The position numbers and the translations under genes were made by a program. From assembly GCF_900113125.1 (NCBI RefSeq), contig NZ_FOOG01000008.1, positions 1 to 64,000 on the forward strand: 64,000 nucleotides of DNA, given 5' to 3'. The stretch is from Halobacillus alkaliphilus (lineage in GTDB: Bacteria > Bacillota > Bacilli > Bacillales > Halobacillaceae). Numbering within the stretch: the first letter of the stretch is position 1; each line of letters opens with the position of its first letter. Positions 57,311 through 64,000 of this stretch are shown piece by piece. A model generated the notes under the pieces. That model saw only the letters and a list, made by a program, of their open reading frames with translations, searched no databases and was not told where the DNA came from.

Positions 57311-58177
57311 ATGAATTCAAATTTTACTACGATTCAGGAAGCCCGTCACTGGGCTTCCGTTTTTTTGGGTAATCATACGCGGGAAGTAAGAGTAGCGGAT
57401 TTATTGCTGGAGCATTTCTTAAACATGTCTTTTGCACAACTATTAGCTTATGAAAAAGACCCTTTTCCGGAAAGTAAGCGTGAGATCTTTGTGGATAGTG
57501 TACGGATTCATGCTGAAACCGGCATGCCTGTCCAGCATATAATAGGAGAGGCTGACTTTTATGGCAGAAGCTTTTCAGTGGACTCAAATGTTTTAGTTCC
57601 ACGCTCTGAAACGGAAGAACTGGTAGAAGGTATCTTGAAATGGGTGGAAAGCTCTAAGAAGGACAAGCCTCAAATAGCGGATATAGGTACAGGAAGCGGT
57701 ATTATTGCTATAACACTGGCGCTCGAACTGAACCAAGCAGATGTATATGCAAGCGATATTTCTGAGGAAGCACTGCAAACCGCATCCGGCAATGCTCAAA
57801 AGCTTGGAGCGGATATTCAGTTTATTCAAGGTGATTTTTATGCACCGTTCAAGGAGATACCGGTCGATATTGTGGTTTCCAATCCGCCATACATTTCACA
57901 TGTAGATAAGGATTTGATGGATGACACAGTGGTGAATTTTGACCCGGCTCTTGCCTTATTTGCGGATAGGGAAGGACTGGCAGCTTACGATACGATTATG
58001 AAACAGATGAAGGAGTCGGACCATCGTCCTTCTTTAATCGCTTTTGAAATTGGACATCTCCAAGGGAATGCGGTAAAAGAAATAATTCAAAGTAGCCTTC
58101 CTGAGTACACGGTAGAGATTCGTAAAGACATTAATAAAAAAGACAGAATGGTGTTTGCGAGCCGTGTTTCCAGCTAA
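57311..58177 (+). CDS. prmC: Release factor glutamine methyltransferase PrmC
   Basis: This 288-residue SAM methyltransferase modifies the GGQ glutamine of release factors. It has an N-terminal helical domain, EADFYGRSFSVDSNVLVPR, ETEELVEG, the SAM loop ADIGTGSGIIAITLALE and the NPPY motif in DIVVSNPPYISHVD. The start is ATG 57311, two bases after the prfA stop, with GGTGA just upstream inside prfA. The pairing with prfA is conserved and functional. Confidence 0.94.
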   Translation: MNSNFTTIQEARHWASVFLGNHTREVRVADLLLEHFLNMSFAQLLAYEKDPFPESKREIFVDSVRIHAETGMPVQHIIGEADFYGRSFSVDSNVLVPRSETEELVEGILKWVESSKKDKPQIADIGTGSGIIAITLALELNQADVYASDISEEALQTASGNAQKLGADIQFIQGDFYAPFKEIPVDIVVSNPPYISHVDKDLMDDTVVNFDPALALFADREGLAAYDTIMKQMKESDHRPSLIAFEIGHLQGNAVKEIIQSSLPEYTVEIRKDINKKDRMVFASRVSS

Positions 58178-58438
58178 CCTTTACAAGAATCTGAATGACT
58201 GAACGGGGGAAAAGTTTGCTTTTGTTAGAAATGCCTCGTTCAGATCTTATAAATCGAATGGCTTCCTACCTATCCATTCGATCCAAATAATAGGATTGTG
58301 TTCAGCTTCCAGTTCAAAGTGTACGTTAAGAGTGCCCTTATGATTTTACAGGGAATAGGTTCATAGATTGATAGGTTTAAATTCTTCCACCTCTGCCTAT
58401 ACTAGCAACTAACAGAGGGACAGGGAGGACTTACCAAA

Positions 58439-59047
58439 ATGAAAAACACCGTACGCTTATTACTGGCATTATTAATTATAATTGTCGTATTACCTTGGGG
58501 GCAAAGCACAGGAGCTGAGTGGAAACAATATCAAGTTATTCCTGATGAGGCTATTCGTCTTCGCATACTAGCTGACAGCAATGATCAAAAGGATCAGCAG
58601 ATTAAACGACTTGTACGGGATGAAGTAAATCATGAAATTAACAGGTGGGTAAAAGATATAACTTCCATTGAAGAAGCTAGAGATATGATTCAAAATCGTC
58701 TTCCTGAGATTGAAAAAGTAGTAGCAGCAACCCTCGAGAAAGAAGGTATAAACTACTCTTTTGAAGTAGATTATAATGATTCCGTTACGTTTCCTGCTAA
58801 ATTGTATGGTACATATATGTACCCGGCCGGTGAATATGAAGCCATTTTAATCACTCTGGGGCAAGGGACAGGAGATAATTGGTGGTGTGTATTATTTCCG
58901 CCTCTATGTTTTCTTGACTTCTCCAACGGCACAAGCGTAGCACAAGCCGAGGAAAAAAATTCAGATAAAATAGAAGCTGAACCTGCAGAGGATGAAAAAG
59001 AAGTGAAATTCTTTGTGATCAAACTTTGGGATAAACTATTTTCCTAG
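58439..59047 (+). CDS. spoIIR: Stage II sporulation protein R
   Basis: This 202-residue secreted signal protein made in the forespore triggers SpoIIGA processing of pro-sigma-E. It has a signal peptide (about 1-26: VRLLLALLIIIVVLPWG), IPDEAIRLRILADSNDQKDQ, VRDEVNHEIN and the C-terminal GQGTGDNWWCVLFPPLCFLD, a distinctive SpoIIR segment. In B. subtilis it is made under sigma-F; I could not see a clear sigma-F promoter in the 58178-58438 gap, which holds two hairpins (around 58199-58245 and 58250-58281) and little else. Confidence 0.93.
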   Translation: MKNTVRLLLALLIIIVVLPWGQSTGAEWKQYQVIPDEAIRLRILADSNDQKDQQIKRLVRDEVNHEINRWVKDITSIEEARDMIQNRLPEIEKVVAATLEKEGINYSFEVDYNDSVTFPAKLYGTYMYPAGEYEAILITLGQGTGDNWWCVLFPPLCFLDFSNGTSVAQAEEKNSDKIEAEPAEDEKEVKFFVIKLWDKLFS

Positions 59048-59050
59048 CAT

Positions 59051-59098
59051 ATCATCCACACCCTTTTTCATAATGTAGAAGAAAAGGGGTGTGGATGA
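59051..59098 (+). terminator. Hairpin between spoIIR and the YwlB-position gene, covering its ribosome binding site
   Basis: ATCATCCACACCC...TTTTTC pairs with AGAAAAGGGGTGTGGATGAT around ten bases. The right arm contains AAGGGG, which is the only ribosome binding site for the GTG start at 59102. There is no T run after the arm, so it may be both a transcription attenuator and an occluder of the site. Confidence 0.6.
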
Positions 59099-59101
59099 TT
59101 C

Positions 59102-59413
59102 GTGTATATTGAAAAAATGGACGAGAAACTCTACTATTTAAAAGAAGGAAAGCGTAAGATTGGATATTTTCATCTGAGTGCTCAAGGGAATGGGATATTC
59201 AAATTAGAGCAGCTGCATGTAGTTTCCCAGGTTTCACCCAGTCAGATTCTGGGTGTTTTTGAATTGATTCAGTATTATGCGCAGTCACAGAAGATGGATG
59301 AAATTCATGTGGACAGCCATTCGGGAGCCCTTGATCATATCCTGCAGCATCAGCGTTTTGAACGGCAAGATGTCGAAAAATGCTTGTGGGTATATAAGGT
59401 TATTCACAACTAA
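59102..59413 (+). CDS. Small GNAT-like or hypothetical protein at the ywlB position
   Basis: This 103-residue protein starts GTG, and reads MYIEKMDEKLYYLKEGKRKIGYFHLSAQ up to about residue 30 (KRKIGYFHLSAQ). It continues with IFKLEQLHVVSQVSPSQILG, EIHVDSHSGALDHIL and QRFERQDVEKCLWVYKVI. The pattern (strand, strand, helix, SHSGALDHILxxQRFE) is like a minimal GNAT core without a clear acetyl-CoA loop. In B. subtilis an N-acetyltransferase gene (ywlB) sits between spoIIR and ywlC. Identification is tentative. Confidence 0.6.
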   Translation: MYIEKMDEKLYYLKEGKRKIGYFHLSAQGNGIFKLEQLHVVSQVSPSQILGVFELIQYYAQSQKMDEIHVDSHSGALDHILQHQRFERQDVEKCLWVYKVIHN

Positions 59414-59579
59414 CTGTGTACAAACAGGTTACTTATGCACAATTTCGGCCGTTTCAGTGGATAACCTGTGGATTGTGTTTTTAGTATTGTAAAAATTACT
59501 AACGGTTTCTTTGGATATGTGGGTATCTTTGTGGATAACTTGAGGACAACCTGTGTATAATGTCTGAATTTGTGGAAAC
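59400..59579. promoter_or_regulatory. DnaA-box cluster between the ywlB-position gene and tsaC
   Basis: Four exact TTATNCACA boxes: TTATTCACA (59400-59408) and TTATGCACA (59433-59441) on the plus strand, TGTGGATAA (59530-59538) and TGTGTATAA (59552-59560) on the minus. One-mismatch boxes lie at 59415-59423 (TGTGTACAA) and 59456-59464 (AGTGGATAA), and weaker ones at 59467-59475 and 59571-59579. B. subtilis DnaA is known to bind clusters outside oriC, including upstream of ywlC. Confidence 0.8.
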
Positions 59580-59633
59580 TTGTAGAATAGTTACTATAAC
59601 AAGTGAATTGTCGAAGAAAAAGGAGTAATAGAA

Positions 59634-60674
59634 ATGGATATGATAACGAAGTTGTGGAAACCCTCTGCACAACCAAAGGAATCAGATGTTTCCATACAAG
59701 AAGCTGCGAACTTATTGAGAGAACAACAAGTGGTTGCTTTTCCTACAGAGACAGTCTACGGGCTTGGGGCAGATGCTACCAATGAAAGTGCCGTTAAAAG
59801 GATCTTTGAAGCTAAGGGGCGTCCATCTGATAACCCTTTAATCGTGCATGTAGCAAGCATAAGAGAAGTAGAGGATCTCGTTACTCATATTCCTCAGGTA
59901 GCTCGTAAACTTATGGAAAGATTCTGGCCAGGACCGCTTACTTTAATTTTAGAAAGCAACGGAACAGCCTCGAAGAATGTAACAGCAGGCTTAAAAACGG
60001 TTGCTATTCGCATGCCGGATCATGCATTAGCTTTAGCTTTGCTTAAGGCAGCAGAGCTGCCTTTGGCTGCACCGAGTGCAAATCGTTCAGGGCGTCCGAG
60101 TCCTACAAAGGCAGAGCATGTGCGTCAGGATTTAGAAGGACGTATTGCAGGTATTCTGGACGGAGGACCGACGGGTGTAGGAGTAGAATCAACTGTACTG
60201 GATTGTACATCTGAAATTCCTGCTATCCTTCGCCCGGGAGGTATAACTAAAGAGGATCTTGAAGAGGTATTGCCTGAAGTAAAAATTGACCCCGCCTTAA
60301 CTGGGAAAGACACTCCTCCGGTTTCTCCAGGGATGAAGTACACACATTATGCCCCAGAGTCTCCATTGTGGTTAATAAAGGGGGAGGATGAGTTCTTTAG
60401 GAACCAACTGCATGAATTACAAGAAGAGGGTTACCGGATTGGGGTAATTGCAAGCAATGAACTAGCTGAAAAACTTCATCATGACTTCGTTCTCCCGTGC
60501 GGATCCAGAGAGAATCTTACGGAAGTAGCTAACCGGCTTTACGAGGTGCTGCGCGAATATAAAAAATCAGATATTGATCTTATTCTATGTGAATCTTTTC
60601 CAAATTATGGCGTAGGGGCAGCAGTTATGAATCGATTAACGAAAGCCTCTGTTAAGATCATCGAACAGCCCTGA
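59634..60674 (+). CDS. tsaC: L-threonylcarbamoyladenylate synthase (TsaC/Sua5 type)
   Basis: This 346-residue two-domain protein makes threonylcarbamoyl-AMP from Thr, bicarbonate and ATP for the t6A37 tRNA modification. The catalytic YrdC domain (about 20-210) has AFPTETVYGLGADATNESAV, IFEAKGRPSDNPLIVHV and SANRSGRPSPTKAEHV, and a C-terminal Sua5 domain (about 215-346) follows. It is the long Sua5 form, as in B. subtilis YwlC. The ribosome binding site AAAAAGGAG is strong. The DnaA-box cluster lies in its promoter region. Confidence 0.94.
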   Translation: MDMITKLWKPSAQPKESDVSIQEAANLLREQQVVAFPTETVYGLGADATNESAVKRIFEAKGRPSDNPLIVHVASIREVEDLVTHIPQVARKLMERFWPGPLTLILESNGTASKNVTAGLKTVAIRMPDHALALALLKAAELPLAAPSANRSGRPSPTKAEHVRQDLEGRIAGILDGGPTGVGVESTVLDCTSEIPAILRPGGITKEDLEEVLPEVKIDPALTGKDTPPVSPGMKYTHYAPESPLWLIKGEDEFFRNQLHELQEEGYRIGVIASNELAEKLHHDFVLPCGSRENLTEVANRLYEVLREYKKSDIDLILCESFPNYGVGAAVMNRLTKASVKIIEQP

Positions 60675-60731
60675 CATATAGAATCTGCTTCCCGCATACG
60701 ATGAAATAGTATGTCCGGGGAGGGCTCATAT

Positions 60732-61268
60732 TTGGAACATGTTACGGGGTTGGTTTTGCTTTCGTTAGCCTTAGGTTTGGATGCTTTCTCGGTTTCACTC
60801 GGAATGGGACTTCAAGCGGTCCGTTTAAAACACGCATTCTTTGCAGGGATTGTTGTGGGTATTTTCCACATGTTTATGCCTGGGCTTGGCATGGCCCTTG
60901 GACAATGGCTTTCAAGCAGTGCAAGTGAGTGGGCAGCTGTCGGAGGAGGTTTATTGCTTTTCTGTCTGGGAAGCTATACCGTTTTTGCATCATTCACGGA
61001 CAAGCATAATGCGGCTTATACCCTGGCGGGAGCGGGGATGTGGCTTTTTGCTCTTAGTGTGAGTATTGATAGTTTTCCAGTTGGCTTCAGCTTAGGACTT
61101 CGTGAATCGGAGGTTTTTGTATCAATTTTTTCCTTCGGTCTGTTTAGTATGCTGCTGACTTGGGCGGGTTTTGTTATTGGACGGCGGGCCAGCGGTCTTC
61201 TTGGGGTGTATAGTGAATTACTAGGTGGAAGTATTCTCTGTGCGCTAGGGTTGCATGCCATTTTCTGA
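60732..61268 (+). CDS. mntP: Manganese exporter MntP (YwlD)
   Basis: This 178-residue membrane protein has six helices and the MntP motifs LALGLDAFSVSLGMGLQ (first Asp) and ALSVSIDSFPVGFSLGL (second Asp); the two Asp lie within the membrane as in the family. It exports Mn2+. I start at TTG 60732, with GGGGAGGG seven bases upstream; ATG 60711 lacks a site. It lies between tsaC and ywlE as in B. subtilis. Confidence 0.88.
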   Translation: MEHVTGLVLLSLALGLDAFSVSLGMGLQAVRLKHAFFAGIVVGIFHMFMPGLGMALGQWLSSSASEWAAVGGGLLLFCLGSYTVFASFTDKHNAAYTLAGAGMWLFALSVSIDSFPVGFSLGLRESEVFVSIFSFGLFSMLLTWAGFVIGRRASGLLGVYSELLGGSILCALGLHAIF

Positions 61269-61339
61269 CAAACATTTTAACTACCCCCTGTACGTATGAT
61301 ATTATGGAGTAAAGTGATAAACGGTTAGGAGAATTGGCT

Positions 61340-61948
61340 ATGAATATATTATTTGTTTGTACTGGAAATACTTGCAGAAGTCCTATGGCCGAAGCTCTCT
61401 TAAAAGCAAAGCTCTCAACTATTGAGGCGCGTTCAGCCGGTATATTTGCTGGTGAAGGAGAGCCGATGTCCAAAAATACAGAGCTTGTTCTTAGAGAATG
61501 GAAGTTTGACATAGCTCACAAAACAAGTTCAGTAACGGCAGAATTGTTAGAGTGGGCTGACCTTGTATTGACTATGACTGATCGTCACAAACAAACCCTG
61601 GCCATTCAATATCCGGATTATCAGGATAAATACTTTACTCTAAAAGAATATGTACTCATTGATGAAAATAAATGGCAGAAGCTGAAAGAGCTGTACGCTA
61701 AATTTGAAGAGAAACGTTCCTCCATATTGAGTCACACGGCAAATTTAAGTGATGAAGAGATGGAAGAAAAGCTGCTGACTGACTTAAAATCCGAGATTAA
61801 ACAGATTGAAGAAATAGAAAACAGCATCCCTGATATCAACATTATTGATCCTTTTGGCGGGAATTTGGATGCCTATAGAACGACACGGGACGAATTAGAT
61901 AAGTATATTGAACTTCTCGTTAAAAGATTGAACGGTACCTCTTCCTAA
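61340..61948 (+). CDS. ywlE: Protein-arginine phosphatase YwlE, long form
   Basis: This 202-residue low-molecular-weight phosphatase has a P-loop in FVCTGNTCRSPMAEALL (C7, R13, and T11, the Thr that gives arginine-phosphate specificity) and the general acid Asp in DPFGGNLDAYRTTRDEL. It removes arginine phosphate placed by McsB. It is longer than the ~150-residue B. subtilis protein by an inserted charged helical region of about 55 residues between LKEYV and DPFGG. The start is ATG 61340, seven bases after TAGGAGA. Confidence 0.9.
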   Translation: MNILFVCTGNTCRSPMAEALLKAKLSTIEARSAGIFAGEGEPMSKNTELVLREWKFDIAHKTSSVTAELLEWADLVLTMTDRHKQTLAIQYPDYQDKYFTLKEYVLIDENKWQKLKELYAKFEEKRSSILSHTANLSDEEMEEKLLTDLKSEIKQIEEIENSIPDINIIDPFGGNLDAYRTTRDELDKYIELLVKRLNGTSS

Positions 61949-62115
61949 AGATTTAGGTATATCCGTGATTTAGGTTTGAAATGGTGCCGAATTACATAGG
62001 ATAGATAGTTTTCAGCTGCTTTTTAAAAAAATGTATGGTTCGAGCTGAGTTGTAACTTGTAACGACTTTTAGTCAACAATAAATCTCCCTATTATAAACG
62101 CATTCTGATTTTAAG

Positions 62116-62147
62116 AATAGAGCCGGAAAAACGGCTCTATTTTTTTA
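62116..62147 (+). terminator. Rho-independent terminator of ywlE
   Basis: ATAGAGCCG pairs with CGGCTCTAT around a six-base loop, then a T run. Confidence 0.9.
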
Positions 62148-62235
62148 TGTTACATAATCCTATTGTTCAATTGACAGCAGCTCAGTAAACTGGCACGATA
62201 GGATTGATAATTAAGAAGACGGGAGTGTAGGAGCT

Positions 62236-62676
62236 ATGAAAGTAATTCTTGCTTCAGACCATGGCGGTGTGAATCTGCGACAGGAAGTAGCAGATGTTTT
62301 GACTGAACTTCAAATTGACTTTGAAGATATTGGCTGTGACTGTGAAGGATCTGTAGATTATCCAGATTATGGTATTCCAGCAGCTGAACGAGTAGCTGAT
62401 GGAGAGTTTGATAAAGCTATTCTTATTTGCGGAACTGGAATCGGAATGTCCATTTCTGCAAATAAAGTAAAAGGAGTACGTGCTGCTCTTGTTCATGATC
62501 TTTTTACAGCAAAAGTTACAAGGGAACATAACGATTCCAATGTTCTTTGCATGGGCGAACGCGTCATCGGCCCTGGACTTGCGAAAGAAATTGCAAAAAC
62601 GTGGGTTACGACAGATTTTGAAGGCGGCCGTCACAAAAAACGGGTAACTAAGATTGCCGAATATGAGAATAAATAA
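62236..62676 (+). CDS. rpiB: Ribose-5-phosphate isomerase B
   Basis: This 146-residue RpiB/LacA-family enzyme has ASDHGGVNLRQEVADVL, the catalytic Cys in LICGTGIGMSISANK and HDLFTAKVTREHNDSNVL. It interconverts ribose-5-phosphate and ribulose-5-phosphate. The start follows GGGAGTGTAGGAG. It matches B. subtilis YwlF in position. A terminator follows at 62727. Confidence 0.92.
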   Translation: MKVILASDHGGVNLRQEVADVLTELQIDFEDIGCDCEGSVDYPDYGIPAAERVADGEFDKAILICGTGIGMSISANKVKGVRAALVHDLFTAKVTREHNDSNVLCMGERVIGPGLAKEIAKTWVTTDFEGGRHKKRVTKIAEYENK

Positions 62677-62726
62677 TACAATGAAAGCAGATAAGCGGAA
62701 GCTAAATAATGCGGAAGCTGATAATT

Positions 62727-62758
62727 AAAGGAGGAGCATACAGGCTTCTCCTTTTTTA
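62727..62758 (+). terminator. Rho-independent terminator of rpiB
   Basis: AAAGGAGGAGC pairs with GCTTCTCCTTT (one mismatch), followed by T residues. Confidence 0.82.
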
Positions 62759-62785
62759 GAAATAAAACGACAAGGAGGGGCAGGC

Positions 62786-63358
62786 GTGATAGATGTCCAA
62801 ACCATCCAGGATGATACCAGGACTGTAGTGGAACAACTTTTGCAAACGGGATCCATTAAAGATGGTATATTTGTGGTAGGATGTTCGACCAGCGAGGTAG
62901 CTGGCGAGCGGATTGGCACTTCCGGAAACGAGTCTCTGGCAGAGGTTATGTTCCGTGAACTTAAAAAGATGGAAGATCAGGCGAATATTCATGTAGCTTT
63001 CCAGTGCTGCGAGCATTTAAATCGGTCGATCGTTGTGGATCGCTCTGTTTTTGAGAAAGAGAGGTTGACAGAGGTCTCGGCCATTCCGGTACCTAAAGCC
63101 GGTGGTTCTATGGCTTCTTATGCCTTTAAACATATGGATGACCCAGTCCTGGTAGAAACCATCCAGGCCGATGGCGGACTTGATATAGGGGATACTTTAA
63201 TTGGTATGCATTTGAAGCGGGTGGCTGTCCCGTTGCGTATTGAACAGAAAACGATTGGAGCCGCCCACATTACGGCTGCCAAAACGCGGCCTCCTTTAAT
63301 AGGAGGAGTCCGGGCTGTTTATGAAATAATGGAAGAAGAAGGTTCTTGTGACGAATAG
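62786..63358 (+). CDS. ywlG: TIGR01440 family protein YwlG
   Basis: This 190-residue protein starts IDVQTIQDDTRTVVEQLLQ and has FVVGCSTSEVAGERIGTSGN, VAFQCCEHLNRSIVVDRSVF and MHLKRVAVPLRIEQKTIGAA, matching the TIGR01440/YwlG family, whose function is unknown. The GTG start follows GGAGGGG. glyA follows 24 bp later, the same neighbour as in B. subtilis. Confidence 0.9.
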   Translation: MIDVQTIQDDTRTVVEQLLQTGSIKDGIFVVGCSTSEVAGERIGTSGNESLAEVMFRELKKMEDQANIHVAFQCCEHLNRSIVVDRSVFEKERLTEVSAIPVPKAGGSMASYAFKHMDDPVLVETIQADGGLDIGDTLIGMHLKRVAVPLRIEQKTIGAAHITAAKTRPPLIGGVRAVYEIMEEEGSCDE

Positions 63359-63382
63359 GAATGGAAAGGGGAACGGTTTATT

Positions 63383-64000
63383 ATGAATCAAGTGAAATCA
63401 ACAGACGCAGAGGTATTTGCAGCTATTCAGGATGAAAGAGATCGTCAACAGAATAATATTGAGTTAATAGCTTCTGAAAACTTTGTTTCCGAGGCTGTGA
63501 TGGAAGCGATGGGTTCCGTTATGACTAATAAATATGCGGAAGGATATCCTGGCCGTCGTTACTATGGAGGCTGTGAGCATGTAGACGTAGTAGAAAATCT
63601 GGCTCGTGATCGTGCGAAAGAGCTCTTTGGAGCGGATCATGCCAACGTCCAGCCTCATTCCGGTGCCCAAGCCAACATGGCCGTTTATTTTACCGTTCTT
63701 GATCACGGAGATACCGTACTTGGAATGAATCTAAATCACGGAGGACATCTCACACACGGAAGTTCTGTAAACTTTAGTGGCAAGCTGTACAACTTTGAAG
63801 AATATGGCGTTGAGGAAAATGATGAGCGAATTAACTATGAAGCCGTATTGAAAAAAGCGAAAGAAGTTCAGCCTAAGCTGATTGTGGCCGGTGCGAGCGC
63901 TTATCCACGTGAAATTGATTTTGCTAAATTCCGTGAAATTGCGGATGAAGTGGGAGCTTATCTTCTTGTAGATATGGCGCATATTGCCGGTTTGATTGCC
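63383..64000 (+). CDS. glyA: Serine hydroxymethyltransferase (5' part, cut by window edge)
   Basis: The first 206 residues of this PLP enzyme are present, open to the last base. It has [52 protein letters not shown], the [16 protein letters not shown] loop and [11 protein letters not shown] with the Asp that contacts the PLP nitrogen. The PLP-binding Lys lies beyond the window. It converts serine and tetrahydrofolate into glycine and methylene-THF. AAAGGGG precedes ATG 63383. Confidence 0.94.
   Translation, partial: MNQVKSTDAEVFAAIQDERDRQQNNIELIASENFVSEAVMEAMGSVMTNKYAEGYPGRRYYGGCEHVDVVENLARDRAKELFGADHANVQPHSGAQANMAVYFTVLDHGDTVLGMNLNHGGHLTHGSSVNFSGKLYNFEEYGVEENDERINYEAVLKKAKEVQPKLIVAGASAYPREIDFAKFREIADEVGAYLLVDMAHIAGLIA

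Overview
The window comes from an endospore-forming member of the Bacillaceae, most likely a salt-tolerant relative of Halobacillus, Pontibacillus or Virgibacillus. The genus is an inference. What the sequence shows is strong AGGAGG-type ribosome binding sites with TTG and GTG starts, the sporulation and germination genes cwlJ, gerQ, spo0F and spoIIR, and a gene order that follows the Bacillus subtilis ywd-ywf-ywh-ywi-ywj-ywl segment almost end to end.

Layout. 1-336: 3' end of a group II intron (maturase C-terminus, domains V and VI), ending 15 bp from the stop codon of a YjiH-type membrane protein gene. 352-6578: YjiH protein, DUF1722 protein, fructosamine-kinase-like protein, acetyltransferase, and a UbiB/ABC1-like kinase overlapping a phasin-like gene. 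7414-14369: TIGR02206 membrane protein, small Cys protein, Na+-dependent transporter, ywdI-ywdK, the germination pair cwlJ-gerQ, hemQ and pta. 14629-20922: lipL, ywfO-ywgA, an unusual fused ABC permease without partners, a HIT-like protein and ywhD. 21500-28743: SOS-box yolD, class A PBP (pbpG), speE-speB, a small membrane protein and ywiB-argS. 28869-43010: XapX protein, cardiolipin synthase clsB, and an acyl-CoA catabolic cluster (fadF, mmgA, mmgB, two acyl-CoA dehydrogenases, meaB, a TetR regulator and the B12 mutase icmF). 43476-53742: rpoE, pyrG with its attenuator, spo0F, fbaA, tal, murAB, a decayed glpX, rho, a type B rpmE and tdk. 54108-56135: small accessory genes. 56239-64000: prfA-prmC, spoIIR, a YwlB-position gene, a DnaA-box cluster, tsaC, mntP, ywlE, rpiB, ywlG and the 5' part of glyA.

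Function. Most of the window is core metabolism and cell maintenance. The best-defined regulated module is the fatty-acid/branched-acyl block. fadF has a sigma-A-like promoter whose spacer holds a FadR-like palindrome, mmgA has a second TetR-type operator candidate, and the operon encodes its own TetR protein. The operon pairs beta-oxidation enzymes with IcmF and a separate MeaB GTPase.

The gaps hold a repeat family that core annotation does not explain. There are four large copies (about 0.35-0.7 kb) with inner terminal inverted repeats around GACTCAGTTTCGAGATA and weaker outer arms, one fragment, and one small derivative sharing only the outer arms. Two copies carry an extra palindromic insert of about 120 bp at the same internal site. 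Other signals worth checking are a conserved-looking DnaA-box cluster before tsaC, a glpX pseudogene between murAB and rho, terminators or hairpins that overlap coding sequence or a ribosome binding site, and a long insertion in YwlE.
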